A stretch of DNA of 64,000 nt from Aldehydirespirator sp965220645 (lineage in GTDB: Bacteria; Actinomycetota; Acidimicrobiia; Acidimicrobiales; Aldehydirespiratoraceae): contig OZ244836.1 of assembly GCA_965220645.1 (NCBI GenBank), forward strand, positions 3,410,001 to 3,474,000. The letters are read 5' to 3'. The position numbers were made by a program, and so were the translations under genes. This document shows, piece by piece, positions 34,295 through 43,306 of this stretch; positions within the stretch are counted from its first letter, which is position 1, and every line of letters begins with the position of its first letter. The notes under the pieces are model-generated. The model saw nothing but the letters and a program-made list of their open reading frames with translations. It was not told the DNA's origin and did not search any database.

Positions 34295-34355
34295 GAGGCC
34301 GAGCAGAGCGAGGCCGTGGCCCGAGCGGCCCGTGAGCGAAGCGAACAAGAGCGGG
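34294..34355. repeat. Dispersed intergenic element, copy C
   Basis: Begins within the response-regulator stop (TGAGAGGCCGAGCAGAG) and runs directly into the core GCGAGGCCGTGGCCCGAGCG, continuing GCCCGTGAGCGAAGCGAACA and AGAGCGGG. The spacer between outer motif and core, about 50 bp in copies A and D, is missing. Confidence 0.92.
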
Positions 34356-34434
34356 GAAGACCCCGCTGCACCGCGAGACGGCATCACCTACCCGCGTGCG
34401 TTCTGAGCCGCGGACGGCAGTAGGTTCAGCGCTC

Positions 34435-35229
34435 ATGGCACCGCAGGAGACGGCCGCTGAGCGCTGGGCACGGCAGATGGCCGATTGGGCCATCCCCGCC
34501 GAGATCCTCGACACCGCTCCCCGCCAGCCCTTCGTGTTCGCGCCCGAGATCTTCGCCGCGCCCGAGCCCGGGACCTTCGAGCTGTCGCTGTCGAACCGTC
34601 GGGCTGCCGAGGCCCTGGCCGATGGGGGCTCGGTGCTGGACGTGGGTTGCGGGGGCGGGGTCGCAGCCTTCGCGGTGGTGCCTCCGGCCACCGAGGTGAT
34701 CGGCACGGACCGGCAAGACGACATGCTGGAGCTGTTTGCGGCTACCGCACAGAAGCGGGGTATCGCCGCTTCCGTGGTCGCCGGCTCCTGGCCCGAAGTA
34801 GCCGGAGAGACTCCCGTCGCCGATGTGGTGGTGTGCCACAACGTGCTCTACAACGCCGTTGAGATCGTGCCGTTCGTAGCGGCTCTGCACTCCCATGCCC
34901 GGCGCCGGGTGGTGATCGAGATCACGCCCAACCATCCCCAGGACCGCCGCCGCATGCTGTGGCGCCACTTCTGGGATCTGGAACGCCCCCACGAGCCCAC
35001 TTCGGCCACCGCGGTGGAGGCCATCGTCGAGGCCGGTCTGGACCCCGTAGTCGAGGAGTCGCTCCTGCCCGAGGATCGCTTCGTCAACAGGCGCACCGAC
35101 CTCGAGGCGGCCCAGTGGCGCCGCAACCTGTGCCTGCCTCCGGAGCGTGAGGCCGAGGTGGCCGCGCTGATTGCCGATGTGCCCTTCCCGCGCGAGCGGG
35201 TGACCATCTGGTGGGACGCCGAGCACTAG
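34435..35229 (+). CDS. Class I SAM-dependent methyltransferase
   Basis: 264 residues with a Rossmann-type methyltransferase core: motif I VLDVGCGGGVAAFAVV near residue 68, the acidic motif II residue in EVIGTDRQDDM, and VADVVVCHNVLYNAV as motif IV. The N-terminal part (ERWARQMADWAIPAEILDTA) and C-terminal half have no substrate-specific signature. Start chosen at the ATG after GGTTCAGCGCTC, as upstream residues look non-coding. The gene is monocistronic, between repeat copy C and a convergent transporter gene. Substrate unknown. Confidence 0.82.
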   Translation: MAPQETAAERWARQMADWAIPAEILDTAPRQPFVFAPEIFAAPEPGTFELSLSNRRAAEALADGGSVLDVGCGGGVAAFAVVPPATEVIGTDRQDDMLELFAATAQKRGIAASVVAGSWPEVAGETPVADVVVCHNVLYNAVEIVPFVAALHSHARRRVVIEITPNHPQDRRRMLWRHFWDLERPHEPTSATAVEAIVEAGLDPVVEESLLPEDRFVNRRTDLEAAQWRRNLCLPPEREAEVAALIADVPFPRERVTIWWDAEH

Positions 35230-35320
35230 ACCCGGCGTGCTGATCCCCAACGCGATCTCGGCCGAGTGTTGTGCTGTGGCGGCACAAGACTCGCACCAAG
35301 GAGTCTGAGGGCGGTCAGGT

Positions 35321-36172
35321 TCAGGTTGAGAACAAGATGATGGCGAGCGCGCCAAGAGCCGCGCCGACCCACTGCCAGCGGCGGACAGTCTCGTTGTAGA
35401 CCCGCCAAGCCAGGATCATGGTCGTGACCGGAGCGAAGCCCAACATCGCGGCCACCACCGCCACGTTGCCCCGCTGGAAGGCGATCACGAGGGAGATGAC
35501 GGCCCCGATGTCGATCAGTCCGACCAGCACGCCGAAGCGGCGCACATCCCGTGAGAGCGCGGCCATCAGCCGGAACGGTTTGGTGATCAGCGGGATGAGG
35601 GCCACTGCACCCAGTTGGGTCAGGAATGCGGGCATTGCTCCGGCGTCGGGACTGATCTGAGCGAAGACGAGGCTCAGGCAGCCCAAAAGCCCGCCCACGA
35701 GGCAACCCAACACCAGGGCCTCGCCCGACCAGAGCTTCCTGCTTGTTGGGAGCCTGCCGTCGCTCACGATGAGCAGCACGGCCGGAATGGCGATCGCCAC
35801 CCCGACCAGTTCGACACCGCTCAAAGCGTCGCCGGTGAGCGGACCCACGACCGCGGGAATCACCAGCGACACCAGGCTGAAGGTGGGGGCGACCACGGCC
35901 ATCGGTCCCCGCTCCATTGAGAGATACAGCAGCGGCCGGGACGACGCCGCGAACACCAATGCCACCATCGTCCAGTAGAAGTCGGTCCGGCCGAAGTGGG
36001 CGGGAGGGAACACCACGACGAAGAGTCCTGCCACCACCGCGCCCACGCACGACGCCACCCAGGCGATCGACACCACTGCGCCTGAATGCTTGATGCGGCG
36101 ACCGCCGACGCCCCCGAAGAAGTCGCCGACCCCTAGCAGGGCCGCGGCCAGTCCCCCGAGAAATACAGGCAA
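35321..36172 (-). CDS. EamA/DMT-family transporter
   Basis: 283 residues, almost entirely membrane helices (about ten), in two halves of five. The second half shows GLIDIGAVISLVIAFQRGNV followed by AVVAAMLGFAPVTTMILAW, and the end (RRWQWVGAALGALAIILFS) is the typical closing helix of EamA proteins. Expected to export or import small metabolites by drug/metabolite-transporter mechanism; the substrate cannot be inferred. Divergent from hyuA, about 120 bp apart, and convergent to the methyltransferase gene. Confidence 0.85.
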   Translation of the reverse strand: MPVFLGGLAAALLGVGDFFGGVGGRRIKHSGAVVSIAWVASCVGAVVAGLFVVVFPPAHFGRTDFYWTMVALVFAASSRPLLYLSMERGPMAVVAPTFSLVSLVIPAVVGPLTGDALSGVELVGVAIAIPAVLLIVSDGRLPTSRKLWSGEALVLGCLVGGLLGCLSLVFAQISPDAGAMPAFLTQLGAVALIPLITKPFRLMAALSRDVRRFGVLVGLIDIGAVISLVIAFQRGNVAVVAAMLGFAPVTTMILAWRVYNETVRRWQWVGAALGALAIILFST

Positions 36173-36354
36173 GCGATCAGGCTACGCCGCGAAGCTCAAC
36201 GCCAGCCCGGCCGCTGTCGGGCACTGCCGGGTGGTGAGCGAGGCCGCCCCGGCGGCGTTACGCCTGTCAACGCTGGAAGGCCAAATACGATGCTCTCATC
36301 GACACAGCCTCCACCGACGGACGCCCGTCGGGCCGAACGACTCTAGGCATCGAC

Positions 36355-38313
36355 GTGGGCGGGACGTTCACCGACGTCGCCGCATGGGACGGCACGGCCA
36401 TGACTGTCGGGAAAGTCCCGTCCACTCCCCGCGATCAGAGCGAGGGGGTCATGGCCGGGGCGGGCACCGCGGTTCGAACGGAAGCTCGCGCCGATCTGCT
36501 GCACGGGACCACGGTGGCGACCAACGCCCTCCTGGAGCGCCGGGGAGCCCGGACTCTGCTGGTGACCGACGCCGGGTTTGAGTCGCTCATTGAGATCGCC
36601 CGCCAGGATCGCCCGTCGTTGTACGACCCGTTCGCCGACCGGCCGCGGCCGCTGGCGAGCCCCCAGATGCGGCTCGGTGTGCAGGCGCCGGCGGCCGGCC
36701 AAGACGATGAGCTGGAAGCGGTGGCGGCCTCGGTCGCCGCGGTCGCCCGCGACAAGGGCGCTGAGGCGGTGGCGGTGTGCCTGATGTACTCGTACGCAGA
36801 CTCGGGCGTGGAGCGGGCCCTGGCTGAACGGATCCATCGCGAGCTCGGGGTGCCGGTGTCGGCCTCCGCTGAGGTGGTGGCCGAGTTCAGGGAGTACGAG
36901 CGGTTCTCGACTGCGGTCGTCAACGCCTTCCTGTCACCCGAGGTTGCTCGCTACATGCGCAGCTTGGCCGATCGGGTCGGGCGGGCCGGGTTCATCGACG
37001 AGATCTCGGTCATGCGGTCCTCCGGGGGCCTGGTGTCGCTGGGCCACGCGTCGGCGTTCCCCGCGTCGATCCTGCTCTCGGGTCCCGCCGGTGGGGTGGT
37101 GGCCGCGGCCGCCCTGGGCGAGTTGATGGGATGCGACACGCTGATCTCATTCGACATGGGCGGCACGTCCACCGATGTGTGCCGGGTGGGCCAGGGTCGG
37201 CCCGAAGTCACCTACAACCGCGAGATCGCCGGCTACGCCTGCCTGATGCCCTCGGTGGCGGTGCACACCGTGGGCGCTGGGGGCGGGTCGGTGGCCTGGG
37301 CCGATCCGGGCGGAGCGCTGCGGGTGGGGCCGCGCTCCGCCGGAGCCGAACCCGGCCCCGCGTGCTATGGCCGCGGCGGCACCGAACCGACCGTGACCGA
37401 TGCCAACCTCGTGCTGGGCCGGCTGGACCCGAGCACCAAGCTGGCGGGCACGGTGGCACTGCGTCCCGACCTGGCCACCGGCGCCTTCGAGCGGCTGGGG
37501 GCGGAGCTGTCGCTTGATGTGGCTGAGGCAGCGCTTGGGGTGGTGGCCGTGGTGGAGTCGCACATGACTCACGCAGTTCGGGCCGTGTCGGTTGAGCAGG
37601 GCACCGACCCCCGCGAAGCAGCTCTCATGGCGTTCGGGGGTGCAGGCGGCCTGCACGCCAGTGCGCTGGCCCGATCCCTGGAGATGGACGGTGTGATCGT
37701 GCCGCCCTACGCCGGAGTGTTCTCGGCCTTCGGCCTGCTGCTCAGCCCGCCCCGGGCCGACGCCGCCCAGACGATCAACGTCACCGGCGCCGACCGCGAC
37801 CGGCTCCCGGCCGCGGCTGGGAGCCTGCTGGCCTCGGCCCGCAGCCAGATCGAAGCCGACAGCGGCCGGGCGGCCCGGACCGCGGCTCTGGTGGTGGACA
37901 TGCGCTATCTGGGCCAGGCCCATGAGACGTCGGTGCCGTACGGCGAGGGTGAGCCGTGGGAGGTGCTGTGCGACAGGTTCCACCGGCTGCACGCCCAGCG
38001 CAACGGCTTCGCCCGGCCGACTGATCCGGTGGAGGCGGTGACGGTGCGAGCCGAGGCGGTCGGGTCGGCCGCCCTGCAATGGGCCGAGCTGCCCGCCTTC
38101 GAGCCCGAGTCCGGTGACCCGAAGCGGGGGTCTCGGCCGGTGTTGGGCCCGGCTGGGGCCGTCGAGGCGCAGCTGTGGTGGCGTCCGGCGCTGCCGGTGG
38201 GAGCCGAGGTGGTCGGCCCGGCCATCATCGCCGAGGGCGAGTCCACGACGTATCTGGCCGCCGGCGAACGGGCCACCGTCCACGAAACCGGCGCCCTGAG
38301 GATCGAGTGGTGA
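36355..38313 (+). CDS. hyuA: Hydantoinase A / oxoprolinase-family subunit (start uncertain)
   Basis: At least 652 residues of an HyuA-type ATP-dependent amidohydrolase subunit, active with HyuB on hydantoins, 5-oxoproline-like lactams or acetone. The acetate/sugar kinase-like phosphate loop (GIDVGGTFTDVAAWDG) and second loop ISFDMGGTSTDVCRVG are clear. The GTG at 36355 would begin inside the first loop, cutting off its GID. In-frame codons upstream supply GID but contain no ATG, GTG or TTG back to a TGA at 36235. An ATG at 36290 (MLSSTQPPP) opens a different frame that ends in TAG at 36344, right where homology starts. A frameshift, sequencing error or unusual start is therefore likely. hyuB follows 81 bp later. 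Confidence 0.85.
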   Translation: MGGTFTDVAAWDGTAMTVGKVPSTPRDQSEGVMAGAGTAVRTEARADLLHGTTVATNALLERRGARTLLVTDAGFESLIEIARQDRPSLYDPFADRPRPLASPQMRLGVQAPAAGQDDELEAVAASVAAVARDKGAEAVAVCLMYSYADSGVERALAERIHRELGVPVSASAEVVAEFREYERFSTAVVNAFLSPEVARYMRSLADRVGRAGFIDEISVMRSSGGLVSLGHASAFPASILLSGPAGGVVAAAALGELMGCDTLISFDMGGTSTDVCRVGQGRPEVTYNREIAGYACLMPSVAVHTVGAGGGSVAWADPGGALRVGPRSAGAEPGPACYGRGGTEPTVTDANLVLGRLDPSTKLAGTVALRPDLATGAFERLGAELSLDVAEAALGVVAVVESHMTHAVRAVSVEQGTDPREAALMAFGGAGGLHASALARSLEMDGVIVPPYAGVFSAFGLLLSPPRADAAQTINVTGADRDRLPAAAGSLLASARSQIEADSGRAARTAALVVDMRYLGQAHETSVPYGEGEPWEVLCDRFHRLHAQRNGFARPTDPVEAVTVRAEAVGSAALQWAELPAFEPESGDPKRGSRPVLGPAGAVEAQLWWRPALPVGAEVVGPAIIAEGESTTYLAAGERATVHETGALRIEW

Positions 38314-38394
38314 CTACATGAGCCCCTCAAGGAATCGGCAGCAGAATGCACGCATACCGTGCAAGACACTGCCAATTCCGGTGGCGGTGACCAC

Positions 38395-39939
38395 GTGAGC
38401 TTGAACGCGATCGACCTGGAGGTGGCCCGCCACCGCTTCCCGGCCGCGGCCGATGAGATGGGCGGGGTGCTGCGCCGCACCGGCTACTCGCCCAACATCA
38501 AGGAACGAGCCGACTTCTCCACCGCAATGTTCGTCCCCGATGGGGAACTGCTGGCCCAGGCAGAGCACATACCGGTCCATCTGGGCTCGATGCCGGCGTC
38601 GGTGCAGGCCGTGATCGACGCCTTCAGCGAGACGCTCGAGCTCGACGCTCAGTACGCGGTGAACGACCCCTACCACGGCGGCACCCACCTCAACGATCTG
38701 ACCATCGTGCGGCCCGTGGCCCACAGCGGTGATCTGGTCGGATGGGTGGCCAACCGGGCTCACCACTCGGATGTGGGTGGCGACGCCCCCGGGTCCATGC
38801 CGGCCGACGCCACCCGGCTCGATCAGGAAGGCCACATCGTGGCCCCGATGCGGGCCGCCCGCGCCGACCAGTGGACGCCGGAGTTCCTCGACCCGTTCCT
38901 GGAGGCAACCCGAACCCCCGATGAGCGTCTGGGGGACCTGTCAGCCCAACTGGGCGCCAACGAAGTGGGCGCCCAGCGGCTCATCGAGCTGTGCGAGGCC
39001 TACGGGCCGGCGCACTACACCGCGATCTGCGACAGCCTGCTCCGCTACGGCGAGCGGCGGATGCGCGCCGCCATTGCTGAGCTGCCCGACGGCGACTACG
39101 CCTTCGAGGACTACGTGGAGGGCCCCGACGGGCTGCACACCATCGCCGTGCGGGTCAGCATCGACGGCTCCGACCTGCACGCCGACTTCGCGGGGTCGGC
39201 GCCGCAGGTTGAGGCCAACTTCAACTCGGTGGAGGCGGTGGCGGCGTCGTGCCTGTACTACGCGGTTCGAGTGGCCACCGACCCGTCCATCCCGGCCAAC
39301 GGCGGCTGCTACCGGTCCATCACCATGTCGTCGCCGGCGGGCTCGATCGTGAGCGCCGAGCCGCCCGCTGCGGTGGCCGCCGGCAACGTGGAGACCTCCC
39401 AGCGGATCGCGGATGTGCTGCTCGGCGCGCTGGCACAGGCCGCGCCTGAGATGGTGCCGGCCGCGTCGCAGGGGACGATGAACAATGTGCTGGCGGGATC
39501 GGACGACTTCGCCTACTACGAGACCGTCGGCGGCGGGCAGGGCGGGCGCTGCGGCCGGGCCGGCCAGTCCGGCATCCACACCGGCATGACCAACACCAAG
39601 AACACCCCCATCGAGAGCCTCGTCCAGCACTACCCGCTGCGCATCACCGCCTACGGACTGCGCTCCGGCAGCGGCGGCGAGGGCCGCTACCCCGGCGGCG
39701 AGGGCATCGTGCGGGAGATGGAGTTCCTGGAGGACGCCACCGTGACCCTCATGGGCGAGCGCCGAGTCACCCAGCCCTGGGGCCTGCAGGGCGGCGGCCC
39801 GGGGGCGGTGGGCGAGGACTGGCTGATCCGCCGCTCCGGCGCCCGGGAACTGCTCCCCGGCAAGGTCACCCTCGAAGTCCGAGCCGGAGACCGCCTGCGA
39901 GTCCTAACCCCCGGCGGAGGCGCCTGGGGCCCGGCCTAA
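38395..39939 (+). CDS. hyuB: Hydantoinase B / oxoprolinase-family subunit
   Basis: 514 residues, the HyuB/acetone-carboxylase-alpha-like partner of HyuA. Landmarks: EMGGVLRRTGYSPNIKERAD near the N-terminus, AVNDPYHGGTHLNDLTIVRP, RAHHSDVGGDAPGSMP (metal-binding His and Asp), and the Gly-rich C-terminal YGLRSGSGGEGRYPGGEGIV. Start chosen at the GTG giving VSLNAIDLEVARHRF, which matches the usual family start; a GTG 36 bases upstream is possible. With hyuA it forms an ATP-dependent ring-opening enzyme; no hydantoin racemase or carbamoylase is next to it, so the substrate stays open. Truncated isochorismatase and nitrilase genes occur about 10 kb downstream. Confidence 0.9.
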   Translation: MSLNAIDLEVARHRFPAAADEMGGVLRRTGYSPNIKERADFSTAMFVPDGELLAQAEHIPVHLGSMPASVQAVIDAFSETLELDAQYAVNDPYHGGTHLNDLTIVRPVAHSGDLVGWVANRAHHSDVGGDAPGSMPADATRLDQEGHIVAPMRAARADQWTPEFLDPFLEATRTPDERLGDLSAQLGANEVGAQRLIELCEAYGPAHYTAICDSLLRYGERRMRAAIAELPDGDYAFEDYVEGPDGLHTIAVRVSIDGSDLHADFAGSAPQVEANFNSVEAVAASCLYYAVRVATDPSIPANGGCYRSITMSSPAGSIVSAEPPAAVAAGNVETSQRIADVLLGALAQAAPEMVPAASQGTMNNVLAGSDDFAYYETVGGGQGGRCGRAGQSGIHTGMTNTKNTPIESLVQHYPLRITAYGLRSGSGGEGRYPGGEGIVREMEFLEDATVTLMGERRVTQPWGLQGGGPGAVGEDWLIRRSGARELLPGKVTLEVRAGDRLRVLTPGGGAWGPA

Positions 39940-40002
39940 GCACCGAACCCTCGGAGGCAACCACCAGCGCTGTGCGGGAGTGAGTTCTGAACTACGGCGC
40001 GG

Positions 40003-40356
40003 CTAGTCCGGGGTGGGCAAGTCGAGGGCTAGGGCCATTCCGGCTTCGATACGTCGCAGGGTTGCGGGTTCGGTACGGCCGGCCCAGTCGGACAGCGCCG
40101 ACTTGTCGATGGTGACGATCTGAGAGACGTTGACCACCGAGTCGCGGTCGAGTCCCGACTCCTCGGCGGCCAACTCGACGTTGCCGGGAGCGTCGGCGAG
40201 ACGGAGGTTGGAGGTGATCGCTACGGCGAGCACAGTCCAGATCCGGCTGCGGTTGAAGCGGTCGCTGGACACCACGAGCACCGGCCGACGGTGCCCAGGT
40301 TCCGATCCTGTCGGCTCGCGCAGGTCGGCCCAGCGGATATCGCCGCGGCGGATCAC
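40003..40356 (-). CDS. MazF/PemK-type toxin (type II toxin-antitoxin)
   Basis: 117 residues of the PemK/MazF fold: RRGDIRWADLREPTGSEPGH then RRPVLVVSSDRFN, the usual N-terminal strands with the catalytic-loop Arg, and VVNVSQIVTIDKSALSDWAG carrying the conserved Thr/Asp region. Family toxins are sequence-specific endoribonucleases acting on mRNA or tRNA. It overlaps the stop of its antitoxin gene by four bases, the standard coupling for these operons. Confidence 0.88.
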   Translation of the reverse strand: MIRRGDIRWADLREPTGSEPGHRRPVLVVSSDRFNRSRIWTVLAVAITSNLRLADAPGNVELAAEESGLDRDSVVNVSQIVTIDKSALSDWAGRTEPATLRRIEAGMALALDLPTPD

Positions 40357-40586
40357 CAGGGTTCGGCCAGTGCCTGAGCCTGGGCGTCCCGCAGGGCCGG
40401 GTCAAGACCGGAAGACTCGCTGGCGTACACCGCGTCAAGGCGGGCGGTTACATTGTCGCCGTCCGTCTCAGCCAGCAAGCGCTCCAAGGCCTGCGCGTAG
40501 AGGCTGGACCGCGAGCACTGGCGGCGCGCCGCGAGCTCCTCGGCAGCATTGAACACGGCATCGGGAATGGAGATTGCAACCTTCAC
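40353..40586 (-). CDS. Ribbon-helix-helix antitoxin of the MazF-like toxin
   Basis: 77 residues from a GTG with CAGGG upstream. VKVAISIPDAVFNAAEELAA is the DNA-binding ribbon-helix segment, followed by CSRSSLYAQALERLLAE; the C-terminal half (DAVYASESSGLDPALRDAQA) is the acidic part expected to wrap the toxin. A GGTAATACC dyad at 40604-40612, directly upstream on the minus strand, is a candidate operator for autoregulation. Longer in-frame upstream sequence would read through that operator and is unlikely. Confidence 0.83.
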   Translation of the reverse strand: MKVAISIPDAVFNAAEELAARRQCSRSSLYAQALERLLAETDGDNVTARLDAVYASESSGLDPALRDAQAQALAEPW

Positions 40587-40651
40587 AGCCCTGAGTATAA
40601 CCAGGTAATACCAAGCGCCTGCTCGACCAGTCAACGGTTACGCTCGGCGTC

Positions 40652-41461
40652 ATGGTGGCTGCTGAGGGCGAAGCTGGCGAGGGGGAAGCTCTTGCCGGGC
40701 GGGTCACCGAGTTCGTGCGAGTCGGTGACACGGTGCGCCGTCCGGCGACTCCCAACACCGAGTCGATGCAGCAGCTGCTGACACACCTCGAGCGGTCCGG
40801 TTTCGAAGGGGCTCCCCGCGTGTTGGGTGCCGAATCCGACGGCGGTCTCGTGCTCACGTGGATGGGTGGATGGGTTCCTACTGATCTGGAGGGCTGGAAG
40901 CTGGATCGGAGGGCGCTGGAGTCGGTGGGCGTGCTGCTGCGGGCGTACCACGACTGCGCGCAGGGCTTCGCGCCCGAAGCTGGCTTCGAGGAGGGCCCTC
41001 AGGCGGTCGCTGACGGTCACATCGTGTGCCACGGAGACATCGCGCCCCGCAACACCGTGTTCAGGGACGGGCGAGCCGTGGCCTTCATCGACTGGGACGG
41101 CATCTTCGTGTCGCAACCGATGTGGGATCTCGGGCACGCGGTGTGGCAGTTCGGCCCGGTCTGTGACGACGGCGACCCTTGGCTGCGGGACTGGCCGGCG
41201 CCCCCGAACCGGTCGGAGCGCATCGCCGCACTAGTCGGCGGCTACCGGCTGGATGCGTCCCAGGCCAAGCATCTGGCTCACATGGTCGTCGAGGTCATCG
41301 CCGGTTGCCGCCGCAGCGTGACCCGCAAAGCGGCCGCCGGGGTCCCGGCCTTCGTGCGAATGAGAGACGAAGGAGTGCTCGACGTCCTCGAGAGCCAGCG
41401 CCAAGCAGCCGAGGGGCACCGCTCGCTCATTGTTGACGCAGCGCTGATGGGCGTCTCGTAG
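40652..41461 (+). CDS. Aminoglycoside-phosphotransferase-family protein
   Basis: 269 residues of the APH/choline-kinase-like fold. The Brenner motif HIVCHGDIAPRNTVFRDG carries the catalytic Asp and Asn, and VAFIDWDGIFVSQPMWDLGH holds the metal-binding DWD and downstream Asp. The N-terminal lobe (VGDTVRRPATPNTESMQQLL) resembles the part of the family that phosphorylates small metabolites rather than proven resistance enzymes. It should not be called a resistance gene from sequence. Flanked on both sides by toxin-antitoxin operons on the opposite strand. Confidence 0.82.
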   Translation: MVAAEGEAGEGEALAGRVTEFVRVGDTVRRPATPNTESMQQLLTHLERSGFEGAPRVLGAESDGGLVLTWMGGWVPTDLEGWKLDRRALESVGVLLRAYHDCAQGFAPEAGFEEGPQAVADGHIVCHGDIAPRNTVFRDGRAVAFIDWDGIFVSQPMWDLGHAVWQFGPVCDDGDPWLRDWPAPPNRSERIAALVGGYRLDASQAKHLAHMVVEVIAGCRRSVTRKAAAGVPAFVRMRDEGVLDVLESQRQAAEGHRSLIVDAALMGVS

Positions 41462-41485
41462 GCAAGAGGCAGAGAAGCAGCCGGA

Positions 41486-41872
41486 TCACAGCTCGCCGAG
41501 CGAGCGGAGCCAGTGCGCTATCTCTTCAACCTCGGGGGACTCGGAGGCCACCCGCATCACCAGTCGGTATACGTCATCGTTGGGAGCCGAGGTGATGCCC
41601 ACACCGTTGAGTTCGAGGAACACTGCGGTTGCGAGCCAGCCGAGCCGCTTGTTCCCGTCAACGAGGGGGTGGTTGCCGACGATCGACTGAAGCAGGGCGG
41701 CGGCCTTGGTCCAAGTGTCCGGATAGGCGTCGGCACCGAAGGCGCTCGCTTGGGGGCGAGCGGCCGCGGCTGCCAGTAGCCCGGCGTCGCGGATCGGCGG
41801 TGGATCTCCAAGCAGGAAGCGGGCTAGCTCGATCAGGTCTTCAGACTCTAGGAACTCAGTCGGCTCGCTCAT
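41486..41872 (-). CDS. Doc/Fic-family toxin (death-on-curing type)
   Basis: 128 residues. The Fic/Doc core motif reads HPLVDGNKRLG (family consensus H-x-F-x-D/E-G-N-K-R), with the catalytic His. Doc proteins phosphorylate elongation factor Tu. Length is typical of Doc. The start (ATGA) overlaps the antitoxin stop by four bases. Second toxin-antitoxin pair in 2 kb. Confidence 0.87.
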   Translation of the reverse strand: MSEPTEFLESEDLIELARFLLGDPPPIRDAGLLAAAAARPQASAFGADAYPDTWTKAAALLQSIVGNHPLVDGNKRLGWLATAVFLELNGVGITSAPNDDVYRLVMRVASESPEVEEIAHWLRSLGEL

Positions 41873-42072
41873 TCACCGAGCCGCCGCAACGCCTCTCCGT
41901 GGCGCCGCATCACCAGCGCGGTAGCAGCGTTGATGCGGTCGCGGCGATCGCGCGAGGCGGCGTACTCACGCACAGCGCGACGAGCCGCCTCCTGCATTGA
42001 GATGCCTTCAAGCGAGGCCCGCTCACGCAGCGCCTCGTGCTCCTCATCGGTCAGTCGCAGAGTCATAGCCAT
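41869..42072 (-). CDS. Antitoxin of the Doc-like toxin (RHH)
   Basis: 67 residues: AMTLRLTDEEHEALRERASL and GISMQEAARRAVREYAASRD form a ribbon-helix-helix DNA-binding domain; a short C-terminal tail follows (NAATALVMRRHGEAL). This is the common partner of actinobacterial Doc proteins. The TGGTATC/GATACCA dyad directly upstream is a probable operator. Confidence 0.85.
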   Translation of the reverse strand: MAMTLRLTDEEHEALRERASLEGISMQEAARRAVREYAASRDRRDRINAATALVMRRHGEALRRLGE

Positions 42073-42079
42073 ACCCCTA

Positions 42080-42098
42080 TGGTATCAGTTCGATACCA
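42080..42098. promoter_or_regulatory. Operator-like dyad TGGTATC-AGTTC-GATACCA
   Basis: Perfect 7-bp arms with a 5-bp spacer, 8 bp upstream of the RHH antitoxin start. Toxin-antitoxin operons are usually autorepressed at such dyads. GGTA is shared with the GGTAATACC dyad before the other operon. Confidence 0.65.
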
Positions 42099-42181
42099 GA
42101 CCTTGTGGCTCGCCGAGCAGGTCACAAGGCGGACAATCCACCCAGATTCAAAGGAGGCGAGCGGGCGGCGCCTCGGATCGT

Positions 42182-43306
42182 TCAGTCCGAGTGGGGCTCG
42201 GTCGGCTTGGGTCGGCGAGCCCCGGTGACGGAACCGGCCACCGAGCGCATCGGCATGGTGGAGATCTCGAACACTGCCCCGACCAGCTGTGCGGGAGCCC
42301 GAGCGGCCTCGACGAGACCGCGACCGAGGACCGCCCCCGCGGTGCGGCCCGACAGGCGGCGCGTCCACCCCAGCGACACGAACACACCCACTGACACGAT
42401 TGCAATAAGGGCCATGAACGCGGTGACGATGATCCACCCGGCGCCGCTGGTGAGCAGCGGAAGGTCGACGAAGTTCATGCCGAAGAACCCCGCGACCAAC
42501 GACAGCGGCAGCATGATGGCCGCGTACACGGTGAGGACCTTGGTGACCTCGGTCGCTTGGCGGGCCTCAGCGCCCCGGTAGGCGTCGAGGGTCTCAGCCA
42601 GGGCGGCCCGGGCACCGTCCACGCCCTGGCTGGCCCGCAACGCGGTGTCGAACACGTCGGAGAACCGGCGGCGGCCAGAGCCGGAAACCAGTGACGAAGT
42701 GGAGTGTCGAAGCACATCGAGCGCCTCGCGCTGGGGGTGTACCGCCCGCCGGAGCGCGGCCAAGTCTGCACGAACGGCAGTGATCTCGAGCAGGAAGTCA
42801 GCGTCGGCCTGCAGGGCGAGTCCGATCAGCTCCTCGTTGCGGTCGTCGAACACGTCCAGCACGCAGACCAGCCGGCGGGTGGCCACGTCGGCCAGCCGGG
42901 CCAGGGTCTCGTCGGGGCCGCCGCTGGCGAGCTCGGGGCGGCCCCGGACTCCCTCCCAGAGCAAGTCGATCGACGGTGACAGCTGGTCGTGGATGGTGAT
43001 GAGACGACGCTCGGACAGGAAGCAGTCGAGCTCGTAGGTATCGATCCGCTCCTCGCCGAGGGCGTGGAGAACGACCAGCAGGAACGAGCCGAAGTCGTCG
43101 ACCTTGGGCAGGTCGATGTCCTCGACCGTGTCTCGCACCGCCAGGGCGTCCAGCCCGAGCAGCTCGGCGAGGTCGGCAAGCTCGTCGATGTCGTCGGGGC
43201 CCGCGGTGATGTCGATCCACACCCAGTCGGATTCGGGCAGCGCGTGGGTGGGCTCCACCTCGAAGGCGCATTCTCCCGCCTCGAACTGCAGGGCTCGAAT
43301 GTGCAT
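42182..43306 (-). CDS. corA: CorA-family magnesium/divalent cation transporter
   Basis: 374 residues from the chosen ATG (MHIRALQFEAG). The soluble N-terminal domain (WVWIDITAG, FLLVVLHALGEERIDTYELD, LITIHDQLSPSIDLL) precedes a long helix, then the two C-terminal membrane helices with the diagnostic GMN motif (SLVAGFFGMNFVDLPLLTSG). The final 60 residues after the second helix are longer than usual. The same frame continues open more than 1.4 kb upstream, but there it is antisense to the acyl-CoA-dehydrogenase-like gene, so that extension was discarded. It is a proton-independent cation channel; Mg2+, Co2+ or Ni2+ are possible. Confidence 0.88.
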   Translation of the reverse strand: MHIRALQFEAGECAFEVEPTHALPESDWVWIDITAGPDDIDELADLAELLGLDALAVRDTVEDIDLPKVDDFGSFLLVVLHALGEERIDTYELDCFLSERRLITIHDQLSPSIDLLWEGVRGRPELASGGPDETLARLADVATRRLVCVLDVFDDRNEELIGLALQADADFLLEITAVRADLAALRRAVHPQREALDVLRHSTSSLVSGSGRRRFSDVFDTALRASQGVDGARAALAETLDAYRGAEARQATEVTKVLTVYAAIMLPLSLVAGFFGMNFVDLPLLTSGAGWIIVTAFMALIAIVSVGVFVSLGWTRRLSGRTAGAVLGRGLVEAARAPAQLVGAVFEISTMPMRSVAGSVTGARRPKPTEPHSD

